64,000 nucleotides of DNA from Zantedeschia hybrid cultivar (taxonomy: Eukaryota; Streptophyta; Magnoliopsida; Alismatales; Araceae). The notes beneath the pieces were generated by a model, which was given only the letters and a program-made list of their open reading frames with translations, was not told the DNA's origin and made no database searches. Below are positions 34,982 to 46,624 of the stretch, piece by piece. A program made the translations under genes and the position numbers. The stretch lies in contig JARZZO010000011.1 of NCBI GenBank assembly GCA_030544215.1, forward strand, positions 48,419,587 through 48,483,586. Direction: 5' to 3'. Numbering within the stretch: position 1 is the first letter of the stretch; the number at the start of each line of letters is the position of its first letter.

Positions 34982-37900
34982 TGGACTCTATCTACTCACT
35001 TTGTCAAGGGCCCTGTAATCCAACATAATACTGACAACACAGTGGTTATCACCTCCCATTTTGACTTGCATGATATATATGGGAGAGAATTAGCTAGGTA
35101 CTATACACCACTCCTAACTTATCAATCCTTAGAGGTTCTGCGGCCTATGAAAAGGAGGAAGTTCTATGATCCTGAGTGTGAGTGGTACAGGTGGTTTGAC
35201 ATAAGAGACTTATATATAGCTCTGAACCGACTATTCTTGGATCCTTCTGAGCCGAAGTGGCCACCGTTGATAGATGACTTGATAGAGGGGCCTGGGGCCA
35301 TCTTTGATAAGAGAATACTGCTGAGTGATGAAAAGATGAAGGGGAGACAGGTGGCCCTTATGAAGTTGGTCTGACTAATGATCATCTATGGAGATCTACC
35401 TACTCGCTTCACCTCTTTACTCTTCATACTCTGTTCCGAACTCTATTGCTAACCCCAACTTGGTCCAGGGTGATCACTGAAGACACATCTCGGGCACCAC
35501 CCATTCTCATCACTTTGTCCCCTTGGGACTTCCTTCCTCGGATTCCTCTTGATCATGAGAAGATCCGTGATTTAATCCAGGACATCCTATTGTATGATCC
35601 CCCGAATCCTTTGGCCATGGTGCCATTCTCTCCACCCTATATCTCCCCTCCTTTTGAAATCCACTCTTGCTTTATGATAATTGAAAGAAGTTTTTTTTTT
35701 TAAAAAAATGTCAATTTCACAACCTCTTCTCAAATCCTCATTAAGGAAACATCTTATTATCTGTCCGAATGTACCCCGTTGCACGGTCACTCGAGCAAGA
35801 TTCTCTTTTAAATTTGCTATGTCCCTCCCCTCAAGAGGATTCTCCTATGTCTCATCACGTATCCGATAACTTTTATCCTTCTTCGTCCTCCTTAGGTCAG
35901 AATAGGAAGTCTAGTTGTAGGCAGTATAGTGAAGTTAGGCAAGTTAAGAAGTCTTGAAAGTCTAAGGGTAGACAAATTCTAAATAGATACCTCCAAGAGT
36001 TAGCATCTAAATGCCTTCCATGTTATCACATCACTCAGTTGTTAGAAGATCCTATCCAGTTGCTAGAAGAATGTGAGGCAGATAAGCTAGTTGACGATGG
36101 ATATGAGGTGTATGAATTAATACATGAGAAAGACCTCATCATTGAAGAGGAAGAAGATGAGCACGCAGCTGAGGCGTATGCAAGTATAGTGAAGAGATTC
36201 GATGAATCCTCAGCTGCTGTAGAAAAACCAACTAAGGAAATCAATCTAGGAATCGAAGAGGAACCTAAGGTTGTTCTCATTGGTCAGAATCTTTCCAAAT
36301 TAGATGAAGAGGCTTTGGTTAGGGTTCTTAGAGATTACAAGGACACTTTCACTTAAAGTTATGAAGACATGTCGGGGTTAGACTCGTCTTTAGTGGAACA
36401 TCGATTAACTTTGAAATCTGGAGCTCACTCGATTAAGTAAAAATTGAGGCGATTCCACCCACAAATGGCTTTAAAGATGAAGGAAGATGTTGATAAATTG
36501 CACAAAGTCAAGTTTATGAGAGTTGTCCTCTATCCTCAGTGGTTGGTCAATATAGTCCCGGTAATGAAAAAGGATGGAAAAGTCAGAATTTGCATTGATT
36601 TTCGAGATTTGAATTGGGCATGTCCTAAGGATGATTTCCTATTGCCTCACATAGATGTGCTCATTGATAACACGGCTGGATATGAGACTCTATCATTTAT
36701 TGATGGATTTTCAGGGTACAATCAGATCCACTTGGCAGAAGTAGACTTGGAAAAGACCTCATTCACTACACTCTGGGGAACTTACTATTATGTAGTTATG
36801 CCGTTTGGATTGAAGAATGCTGAAGCCACTTATCAAAGGGCAATGATGGCTATATTTCATGATATGATGCATATACATCTGGAGGTATATGTAGATGACC
36901 TTTTGGTTAAATTTAAGACTAAGGCTGATAATGCTGAAATCCTAGCCAAAGTATTGGAAAGGTCAAGGGAGTATCAATTAAAAAATGAATCCAAAGAAAT
37001 ATGTGTTCGGTGTCTCGTCAGGGAAGTTACTAGGATTCATCATCAGTAAACGGGGTATTGAGATCGATCCCAATAAGGCCAAAGTTATTATTAAAATACC
37101 ACCTCTCAAGAATTTGAAGGAATTGAGAGGATTAATTGGAAGGTTGTAATTTATTCGCCACTTTGTCTCTCAACATTCACAAAGATATAGGCCATTCTAC
37201 GAGCTTATTAAACCGAGAGTCAAATTTGATTGGGACGATAAGTGTCGAGAGGCATTTAATGGATTGAAGACATATTTGGCAAGTCCTCCTATTTTGAGAC
37301 CACCAACTCTAGACAAACATTTGATCCTATACATCTCTGTCCTGGATGATTCGGTGGGGGCTATTCTGGCACAAGAAGATGAAGAAAGAATAGAGAGGGC
37401 AACCAATTATCTCTCAAAGCTTCACAACCTTGCAGAGCAAAGATATACAACGATGGAGAAGACGTGCTACACTAGTATAAGTAGTCCAGAAATTGAAGTA
37501 TTACTTTCTAACCCATGAAATCCATCTCATCGCTAGGATGAATCCCATTAAGTTTCTTCTCGAGAAATCTGTCCTCACTGATAGATTAGTACGTTGGCAA
37601 AGCTTTTTCTCCCAATTCGATATCACCTATGTTCAGCAAAAAGCGACCAAAGGCTATGCCATAGCAGAACACCTTGCTCATCACCCTCTTCCCATATTTG
37701 ATCCAGTCCGATCAGAGTTTCCAGATGAGGAACTGATGTCCATAAATAAGTCGACTGATAATATGTGGACTCTGCATTTGACGTAGCTCTGAACTCTCAT
37801 GGTAAGGATATCAGCGTTGTTCTCCTATCACCTAAAGTTGTCACCATTTCTCAAGCCTTCCAGCTTGCTTTTCATGTTACAAATAACATAACTAAATATA

Positions 37901-38156
37901 AAGCTCTTCTTGCTGGCCTTGAGGCCACTCATTTCCATGGTGCCACCAAGCTGCGAATTGTAGATGATAGTCAACTGATTCTTCGTCAAGTGCTTACCAA
38001 ATACTGCACTCTTGACCCAAAACTCAAGCCATATCAAGAACTCACTTCAGCTTAGTCCAAACTTTCCACCAAACTGATCTTTGTCCGTATTCCTTGGAAT
38101 CATAACATTCTAGCTGACGCTCTAGTTTCTCTTGCATCTTCCCTTAATTTCTCAAT
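34982..38156 (+). pseudogene. G2 pol remnant (unknown domain, RT, two RNase H)
   Basis: It begins THFVKGPV, SHFDLHDIYGRELARY, LRPMKRRKFYDPECEWYRWF, matching the G1 unknown domain. RT follows at 36444-37049: VPVMKKDGKVRICIDFRDL, SFIDGFSGYNQIHL, VMPFGLKNAEATYQR and the YVDD box near 36890. RNase H 1 is at 37264-37700 (YISVLDDSVGAILAQ). RNase H 2 follows from about 37760 (MWTLHLT, a frame change, then ALNSHGKDISVVLLSP) to 38156. Integrase never begins: LTR sequence follows RNase H 2 directly. Several stops and shifts are present. The longest clean piece is the 201-codon RT segment. Confidence 0.85.
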
Positions 38157-40305
38157 TATAGACACACTAATTTTGACTTCATATTGAGTAAATTTCATGT
38201 CACAATTATAATGCCCAGAATGGTCTGATTTTTAATGATTAATTAATTTTTATTGATTTTTCTCGAAATTGGTTAATTAGCGTCGACCATGATCGACGCC
38301 ATTTATATTTCTAGTAGAAATCAGTTCGGAATTAAATTCCCAAATTTAGATAGATTTAATTGAATGGTGTCGCCCTTGTACGACGCCGTTTAGGTCCTAA
38401 TTCGTCTAGGTTTTCGATTTTAAATTCGAATTAATTTCCTAATTATCTAAAGAACGTCGCTCATGGACGACGCCTTTTAGCTTTCCTAATGTTTTTCGAT
38501 TTTCTTTCTGGATTATTATTGCTATTTCTGCGCTTTAATTAGCTAAATGGCGTCCCAGATGGACGACGTGTTTCAAGCAGTTTCCTGATAAATATGATTT
38601 AGCCGAGATAATCCGGTTCCAAAGGTTGGAAGGGTTTCCAACTCCTTCCATGTCTATCCAGGGCAAGTCCGACTACGGAGGAGAGCCTGTTGAAGGCCAA
38701 ACACCCTTCAAAACCCTCTCTACATATATAATGCCTTTTGGACCTTTGAAAAAGGTTGACGATTGGTGTATTGGAGTTAAAATCAAGGTAAAAAAGAGCC
38801 CTCTACTGCAAAAAATGTGGAAGGAATTTGAAGGCTTCTTCTTTCTCCTTTTCCTCTCCAATTGAAGCTCTTGAAGACCAAGGCTATGGAGGGGCCAACC
38901 ATACTCATCTCCTTTGTTTTCCTTTACTAGTTTCTTCATAGTTTACGTCACTTGTTTACTGTTTTTCATGATTCTTCATCACATCACTCCATCATACACA
39001 CATGCACATCAAGTTTTCTATGCCTATATGAGTTAGGGGTTTAAACAAAAGAAACAAAAAGTTGAGTTATTCTTGTTTAGTTACATGTTTAGATTAATAG
39101 TTAGAATTACACCATATAGCTCTAATCCACTTCTTTCTTTTCTTGGTTTGATTCTTTTTGCAAGGTTTGAAGGATTTGAGGAGAAGAAAAGTTTGGAGAG
39201 AAGATTGAAAGGAGCAAAATTCACAACAAGAACAAAACAAGAGTAAACAAAAAGAAGGGCTCTTCTTTTTCGGCCAGCCGAAAGAGAGGAACAAAAGAAC
39301 ACAATCTCCCAGTTGCAAGGTAAGCGATCAATTTTCTCTTTTGAAACCATTGGTTTCTGACGATCATGATCTTAGATTAGATTTGTTAATCATATAACAC
39401 ATGATATCATGATAATAGGACATTTGATTTGAGCACCTACAACTTTTTGGCGATCATGGTGGGACTTGTCCTACCGTTCTCTTTTATTTATTCTTGTTAT
39501 TTCCATTGGGCACCCTCAGTGCACCGCTTGTGTCCCTCGGGCACATTTGATGATTGGTTATTTGATTTTTACCTCAACGTGCACCTCGTACACACCCCTT
39601 TGGCAAAAACTTCCCCCCCTTGATTGCCTTGAGTTGTGGCATTGGAGAGTGTGTTTTACTTAATTGATATCCATGATGTTGCATGATTAGCCTATCTATT
39701 TGAACTATTTTCGCATGAGTATTTGATCTTTTATTCATCCTGTTGAATTGAGAGGGGAATGCCCTTGATATTTTTACTGTTTAACGCTTTTTGGGCTCGA
39801 ATCACGTTGACATAGAACGACGTCTTTCTGAAGGACGTCGCCCGTGCACGACGCCATTCAGCCTGCATAATCTACTTGTTTGCCTACCCGAGCCACTGTG
39901 ACCAGAAGTCATTGTTTTGAATAACGTAAACTCAGATCGACGCATTTCAGGCAGTCTTTATTCTGGCCATTAGTCCTCAGATTTATGATCATTTACTATT
40001 ACTTATATTTACTATACTACATAAGAGGCCATCCAGGCCGCCAAGTCATTTGTATTGGGGCTTACTCCCTCTTTTTCTATAGGAACACCCTTCTTAGCAC
40101 TTTCACCTCTCTCTGACTAGGTCGGTCCCTCGGTCAGACCAGAGTGGTTGGTGTTAAGACCTCCATAAGTCCCCAAAAGCGGAGAATTTCTCTCTGTTCA
40201 TCGGGCTGGTTATACCATTTAAAGTCCCGGATAGATCTTCATAACGCTGCAAGTGAGCCATAGAATATAACGGCGAAAAAAAAAACTGAACTGAAACTAG
40301 GATCC
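38157..40305 (+). repeat. G2 3' LTR (about 2.15 kb)
   Basis: The start (TATAGACACACTAATTTTGA) has lost the TG. Homology to the G1 LTR runs to about 40305 ('actgaaactaggatcc'). Dyad copies are at about 38278-38304, 38362-38392, 38449-38479, 38545-38577, 39799-39829, 39831-39861 and 39919-39950. Frames such as 38626-38865 are not shared with the other LTRs and are not called. Confidence 0.8.
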
Positions 40306-40329
40306 TTCTTCGAGTAAATCCAACTTCAA

Positions 40330-40459
40330 AAATCTGCGCACGGTAAGAACCGATTATCCGATAATCTGTTTTTTAATTTTTCGAAACAGGAAACGGATCG
40401 CTGTTTTAATTTTGTTATTTCCGCTCCGTAAGCGATCTGGAGAAACGCGAGAACCCAAC
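40330..40459 (+). repeat. Copy C 5' LTR, only the last 130 bp
   Basis: 'ctgcgcacggtaagaaccg' to 'gcgagaacccaac' matches the ends of LTRs A, B and D. The first 1.4 kb are missing at the junction with G2. Confidence 0.85.
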
Positions 40460-40461
40460 GG

Positions 40462-40483
40462 TGGTATCAGAGCTAGGTTCCAC
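40462..40483 (+). other. Primer binding site, initiator tRNA-Met type (copy C)
   Basis: TGGTATCAGAGCTAGGTTCC starts three bases after the LTR end and is identical to that of copy D. Confidence 0.9.
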
Positions 40484-41379
40484 AGTTTTTCGGTCCGTTT
40501 CGGTCTCCGATTTGATATTTCCATGAATTTATTCCATGCTATTGTTCGATTAATTACTGGATCTGTTTTCATGCGATGAACACAATTTAATGGGATTAAT
40601 ATTATGCAATTTTAGAAATTTTATTTGGAGCTTTTCGTGTTCTTCGTTTGACGAAGAATGAAGGCCATTTTGGCTTTAGCGGACATCCCCAAGCATTGGG
40701 GAGGTGAGGCCGGCCCCCGGATCGTCCAAGGGGTTGTCGAGCACCGCCGGGTTACGAGGCCGTTGACGGAAAACCTGCTGGAGGTGGTCGGATTGAAGAG
40801 GAACTCTTCTTTGTTCCCACGGATTTAAAAACCAAAAAAAAAATAGTTTTTTGGGGTGTATGAGGGGCTCGGGCAGCAAGTGAAGGGCCTCTTCGGCGAG
40901 CCCACCGGCATCGGGGGCATTGCCGGTGCCAGTGTAGGGGGCATCGTCGGCAGGGCCGGTGCCACCGGGGGGCCCGGTCGCCAGCGCCCCTGTTGCTCTT
41001 CCCCACCGCCAGCCAAACCTGCAAACGGTTAGGGTTTCAGGCTTGTAAAGGGAGGGCTTCAATTTGGGGAAGAAAAGAGGGGGCCGGCTGGTCTCGAGCT
41101 GGTCCGACCGGCGGGGCCGAATGAACCCAATAAACATCTTTTCTTTTTTAAAAACCGAGAAACCCCAATTGATTTCCAATGGTCCAATTAACATTAAAAT
41201 TAGATTTCAATTTTAAAATTCAAAATCTGTTTACAATATTTAAATTGTTAATCAATTTATTGTAAATTGGAAATTTATGATTTTGAATCATTTTTAATTA
41301 ACAATTAGTTGTTAATTAATTAAGAGTTAATTATTAATTTATGTTAAGTTAATAATTAATCTTAATTTAACTAATTTAA

Positions 41380-41905
41380 AAGTTAGATTAGTGTTTAATA
41401 ATTATTAGTCTAAGTGTTAGATTATTAATTATTAAATCATCTAATTGTTAATTAATTAGAGTTAGTTATTAATTTAAGTGTTAAATTAATAATTAATTTC
41501 ATTGACTAATTTAAGTGTTAAATTAGTAATTATTAATTAATTGGTGTTAATTATTACTTTAAGAGTTAAATTAGTAATTTACATTAATTAACTAATCTGA
41601 GTTAGATTAGCACTTTTTGTTAATTAGAGTTAATTATTAATTTAAGTATTAAGTTAATGATTAATTTTGAATTAACTAATCTAAGGGTTAGATTAGTAGT
41701 TATTAATTAATTTGTGTTAATTATTGGTTTAAGAGTTAAATTAATAATTAGCATTAATTGACTAATCTAAGTGTTAGGTTAATAGTTAATAATTGATTAG
41801 AGTTGATTATTAATTTAAGTGTTAAATTAGTAATTAACTTTAATAGACTAATATAAAGTGTTAGGTTAGTTATTAATTATTAATAGTCTAATTGTTAGAT
41901 TATTA
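41380..41905 (+). repeat. AT-rich dyad array in the leader of copy C
   Basis: About 13 units at roughly 40 bp spacing, for example TAATTTAA-GTG-TTAAATTA near 41470 and 41811 and TAATCTAA-GGG-TTAGATTA near 41675. Many units are perfect inverted repeats with three-base loops. T:A pairs in some arms are replaced by C:G pairs in others. Confidence 0.75.
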
Positions 41906-42805
41906 ATTTGATTAATCAAAATGTTATATTGTTTTATTATTAGAAATGTTCAAATTAGTATGGAATATTCTAGAATTATTAATTTAGAGTGTGTGCACAT
42001 GTGCTGTGTGTTTTATGCTTTTAAATTTGATTTAATTGCATGATTAAATTAATTAAAAAGTTTTAAAAATTCAAATACTAATTTTGATTGGAACCTAACT
42101 TTCTGAAAGCGAAAATTATTTAATTTTGAAATTTTTTTATTTTAGCCATGTGATGAGCTTATCATGTGTGGATTGTTTAAAACACACCGTGGTCATGGAT
42201 ATGCACTAATTTAAATTATTCATGTGATGAATAATGCATGTGGATCGTGGATGTATGTTTGTATATTTATTAATTGTTAATAAGTAGAGGTCTGCGTACC
42301 TCTCCCTCTCTCATACTCCTATGTACTTCTACCTCCCTCTCTCTTGTACTCGCCATGAGGCCTTCTTCAATTTACATGTAATTCTAAGATTAATTGTAAT
42401 CTAATCGAGGCAACCGAGAAAGGGGCGAGGATGATCCACAGTTGCAACCAGGAAGGCAAAAAGATGCAGATCCTTTGCCTATGTGTTTGCGGTATAGTCT
42501 AATGTAATAGTTATGTTAGATTTTGTGTGCGTTTGACCATTGGCTCCAGTCAAGCCCAATATACTATCCATAACCACACCAAACATGTATGTGATACAAT
42601 GTTTTTATGTTTGATTATGAATCAAAGCAGGCATAGTATTTAATAAATATATACGATATATTTATATACTATCACCTAAGAGAGACCAAGATAAAAGTTA
42701 TCTAAATACCCTCGTCTAAATTCTAAACCGTAACGTGAGTAGTTGAGAACTTACCATGTGGTCCACCATCGTTATAGTCATAGGATTCGAATTACTTTAG
42801 GCAGG

Positions 42806-43114
42806 TTTGTTGTGCTATCCACAAAGCCTGTTTAATTGTAAGGAGAGACTGTGGCTATGACATTTGGTGCCTATTGATCGGGGTAGAGGAACCATATAGC
42901 TTTGTTGTGCTATCCATAAGGGCTGCATGCAAATCTATGCTTGTCTTATAACGATGGTTAACTTAGACCAGAATTAGTGGCTTTCTGGTGCTATCCACAA
43001 GGCCATTAAATCTCTGGGGTCCGAAGATATGATCGGATATTGTAAGGAGTTGCAAGACCCATAAGATGGGTGCTCTTTGTTTGTTTTACAACTTTCTTGT
43101 ACTATCCTCAAGGT
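42806..43114 (+). repeat. Four leader repeats upstream of gag (copy C)
   Basis: The motif TTGTTGTGCTATCCACAAGG (with changes) starts at 42806, 42901, 42982 and 43093. Spacing is 95, 81 and 111 bp. The last copy ends about 190 bp before the gag ATG. The dyad TTGTG-CTATC-CACAA is intact or nearly so in the first; the third and fourth copies are more diverged. Confidence 0.85.
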
Positions 43115-45113
43115 TGTACTGCAAGTCATTAAGATTCCAATCTCCACTAGGAGACTGTCGATGTCTCCCATTCTGTATAGCTGAGGGTTATACAGTCCAT
43201 CAAAAATTAGTGGGAGTTAAAACTTGATTAAAAGACCATGTCTTGTTTTAAATTTTAATAAATTGAATATCTGCTAAATAGATTACTTATCTCCTGTAGG
43301 GAAACATGTTGTCGAATAACCCACTCCATGGCATACCTGATGCCAAACTTTTAACTAACTTAAACTACTCGGATTGGCTCAGAAACGTGAAGAATGTCTT
43401 CAGATCTGAGTACATTGCTTACTTCCTTGGGACTCATCCTCCTGTTGAACCGGCATTAGATGCTGAGGCAGAGATGATCGCGTGCAATAAAAGATCGAAG
43501 GACAAAGACAAAGGAGTATTAAAGGGTGATTGCTTTTACTGTAAGCAGAATGGTCACTGGAAGAGGAACTGCAAGGAGTTCCTTAGCGACAAAGCTCATG
43601 GAAAAGTGAAGCTATCAGAAGCATCAGATATCTATATGGCATATATCAACTTGTCAGTTAGAGATTTCACATCTTGGGTATTAGATACCGGATGTACTTC
43701 TCATATCTGCCATGATGCGCAGATGCTGACAAGTAAGCGCAAGCTGAGACAAGGCGAGGTGGAATTGAGGCTAGGAAACGACGCAAAAGTTGCGGCGATT
43801 GCTGTTGGGACAGCAAACCTTAGGCTTCCATCAGGAGACGCCTTACTATTAGAAGATTGTTATTATGTTCTTAGCATAATAAAGAACATCATATCAATAT
43901 CTTGTTTGGACAAGATGGGATATAGGTTGTCTATTGAGAATAGAAGTTGTTCGATTTATTATGGTAATAAATCAATAGCTTCGGCATCTTTGGTCAACGG
44001 TCTATATCTCTTAGATGTCTTTCATTACAATCTTCAAATTGATAATGCTCTTAAGAAGAGCAAGAATTGTGTGAACCAAGCCTACATGTGGCATTGTAGA
44101 AGCACATTGGCGAAAGCAGGTTGCAGAAGTTGCACAAGCATGGTTACTTAATTGCATTCGATTACGAATCATTTGCAACATGTGAATCCTATCTTATGGG
44201 AAAGATGGCAAAATCTCTATTTACTGGACATGGAGAACGTGCCAAGGACATTCTGGAACTAATACATTCGGATGTATGTGGTCCTATGTCAACCCAGGCC
44301 AAAGGTGGCTTCTCATACTTCATCACATTCACCGATGACTTCTCAAGATTCGGCTATGTGTACTTAATGAAGTACAAGTCGGAAGTGTTTGAGAAGTTCA
44401 AGGAGTTCAAGAATGAGGTAGAGAAGCAGTTAGGAAAGAGTATTAAAGCTCTTTGATCAGATCGAGAAGGACAATACTTGAGTACTAATTTCACACAATT
44501 CTTAAAGTATAATGGTATCCTTTCTCAGCTAACCCCTCTATATACACCACAGATGAATGGTGTATCAGAAAGGAGGAATCGCACCTTGTTGGACATGGTG
44601 CGATCCATGATGAGCTTTTCGGGATTACCAGTGTCCCTCTGGGGGTATGCTTTAGAGTCAGCAGCATACCTACTAAACAGAGTACCCAGCAAGTCTGTGG
44701 CCTCTACTCCATATAAGATATGGAAAGGAAGGAAACCAGAATTTAAACATGTTAAAGTCTGGGGTTGCCCTGCTCATGTAAAGAGGCATGATCCAGACAA
44801 GTTGGAATCACGAACTGATAAATGCAGGTTTGTGGGATATCCAAAGGAAACTTTTGGATACTATTTTTACCATCCCGGTGAACAAAAAGTGTTTGTCGTT
44901 AGGAAAGTTGTCTTCCTGGAAGATGAATACCTTCCCCAGGAGGACAGTGGGAGTAAAATAGTACTAGAAGAGGTTCCAAATCCCCAAACAGCTGTATTAT
45001 CATCAGATGAGATATCAGTTCCTGAATCTGTTCAGGTATACACAGATGAGTCACGTAGATCTGGTAGAGTACCTAGACTGCCTGAACATTATGTAGGACA
45101 TATTACTGAAGGT

Positions 45114-46624
45114 TGTAGGCGCCCGCAACGTCCCCCGCCGCGGTTGCGGGCTTCGGGTGAGGGTTCCTCTCCGTTCGTCTTAGCACTGTGACGATTTAAA
45201 GGGGGTTAGAAATAAAGGATGTGATCGTTAGGAGCATTACCTTACGGTCCCTGTGCTCCGCAGGATGGTGGGGATGTGATCGCGTTCTGTGGGAGCGGAA
45301 GATGGTGGTGTCCCCTTCTCTTCCTCTGGCCGGCCAGAGGAGGAGAGCTCGGTAGTCCACGCGCAGAATCTGGTAAGAGCCCCTGAAAAGAGAAGACAGA
45401 TAAAGAAAAGACAATAACCCAATTAGGACTGTGACATGTAGGAACCGTTCATGCAAACATAAAAATTAACTAAAATTAGAGGGAGACGTACCGGATGGGT
45501 GTTTGGGAGGGAAGGTGACCATATGTTATGGCCACCTACCTCCCGATTTTTTTTTGGAACCTCTGGGGGTAAATAGGGATTGCTAAGTCATTCTAGGATG
45601 CATGCATGCAGATAAGTGCTCGTGTGTGAAAAGTGAAATGATGTGTTGAAGGTAAAAGAGAGTGAAAGAGGGAGGATGTTACGGCATGGATGGAAATTGG
45701 AAATGCAATGAAGTGAAAAAGGTGAAAAGTAAAAGAGGGTTAAGAAGACAAGCCCATTTGAAGTGCGAAGGATTCCTCTGGAACTCTCAGACTCCTTGCC
45801 CGCTCGACTCCTGAAAGCCGACTCGCTCCGAAGAAGAAACTCCTTCTTAATCCCCCTTCCCCAACCCCTTCGACCCCCTTGCTCGAGGGAACCTGGGGGG
45901 TTTAAATAGATGAAGGAAAAAGTAGGAGAAAATAGGGGTCTAAATCCCCGTAAATCAACCTTCAGCCAATAGGAAGTGGTCAAGGGTCGGAGGTAGTGGA
46001 TGCGGCAGTGGCCGGAGTGGGGAGTGGTCGGAGTAGTGGGGGACGAGGGCGGCGAGTAGAGGAGATCGTGGGGAAGACGGAGTCAAGGGGGTGGTTAAGG
46101 AGTGGACGGCCAGGTAACATGCCTTCCATATAAAGTGGTGGAAGGCGGCCCGGTTGGCCTTCGAAGGGAGTGGAAGGCAAGGGGTGGCCTTCGAAGGAGG
46201 TGGAAGGCAAGGGGGCTGGCCTTCTATGAGAAGGTGGTAAAAAGTGAAAAAGGTGGCTAAAAAGGTGGAAGGCAAGGTGGTTGACCTTCGAAGGGGGTGG
46301 AAGGCAAGGGGTGGCCTTCGAAGGAGGTGAAAGGCAAGGGGGCTGGCCTTCTACGAAAAGGTGGGAAAAAGTGGAAAAGGGTGGCCAAAAGGATGGAAGG
46401 CAAGGTGCCTGGCCTTCGAAGGGGGTAGAAGGCGAGGGGTGGCCTTCGAAGGAGGTGGAAGGCAAGGGGGCTGGCCTTCCACAAAAGGTGGTGAAAGACG
46501 GGGTTTAGTTAATGGGCTTAGTTGCTAGTGGGCTGAGATGGCTAAATGCGGGGATTTTGGTGGTAAAGGGCTAATGATGAAGGGGATTTATGACCAGAAG
46601 GGTGGTCCAAAATCGGTGTCTACA
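45114..46624. mobile_element. Solo LTR (1,511 bp) inside copy C, with target duplication
   Basis: It starts TGTAGGCGCC and ends GGTGTCTACA, so its ends form a TGTAG/CTACA inverted pair. It is flanked by the 5 bp direct repeat AAGGT at 45109-45113 and 46625-46629. Removing it and one AAGGT restores the copia reading order between 'tattactg' and 'gagtctaagg'. No internal retrotransposon sequence is present, so it is a solo LTR formed by recombination. The family is not otherwise present in this window. Confidence 0.93.
46155..46480. repeat. Tandem repeats of about 125-132 bp in the solo LTR
   Basis: Three units begin near 46155, 46279 and 46411, each with GGCCTTCGAAGG and GTGGAAGGCAAGG blocks. 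Within each unit, GGCCTTCGAAGG is itself palindromic around TTCGAA and appears twice. Minus-strand open frames across the array are Pro/Leu-rich and are a result of the repeat. Confidence 0.85.

Larger units (their letters stand above)
34396..40305 (+). mobile_element. G2: deletion derivative of the G1 gypsy family
   Basis: A truncated 5' LTR (34396-34981) is joined to the middle of the polyprotein (unknown domain, RT, two RNase H domains), then to a full-length 3' LTR (38157 to about 40305). Gag, protease, G-patch and integrase are absent. The left end TGTAGACACACTAAT interrupts the G4 gag. The right end meets a truncated copia LTR. Confidence 0.82.
40484..43305 (+). other. Long untranslated leader of copy C
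   Basis: About 2.8 kb between PBS and gag. It holds a GC-rich part (40650-41130), the AT-rich dyad array (41380-41905), and the four leader repeats (42806-43114). It ends in TTACTTATCTCCTGTAG just before the ATG, which looks like a plant 3' splice site. No coding frame is shared with copies B and D, so I call it noncoding. Confidence 0.7.

Noticed and set aside
45980..46508. Pro-rich open frames in the solo LTR
   Set aside because: They follow from the 125-132 bp tandem repeat and lack any domain.
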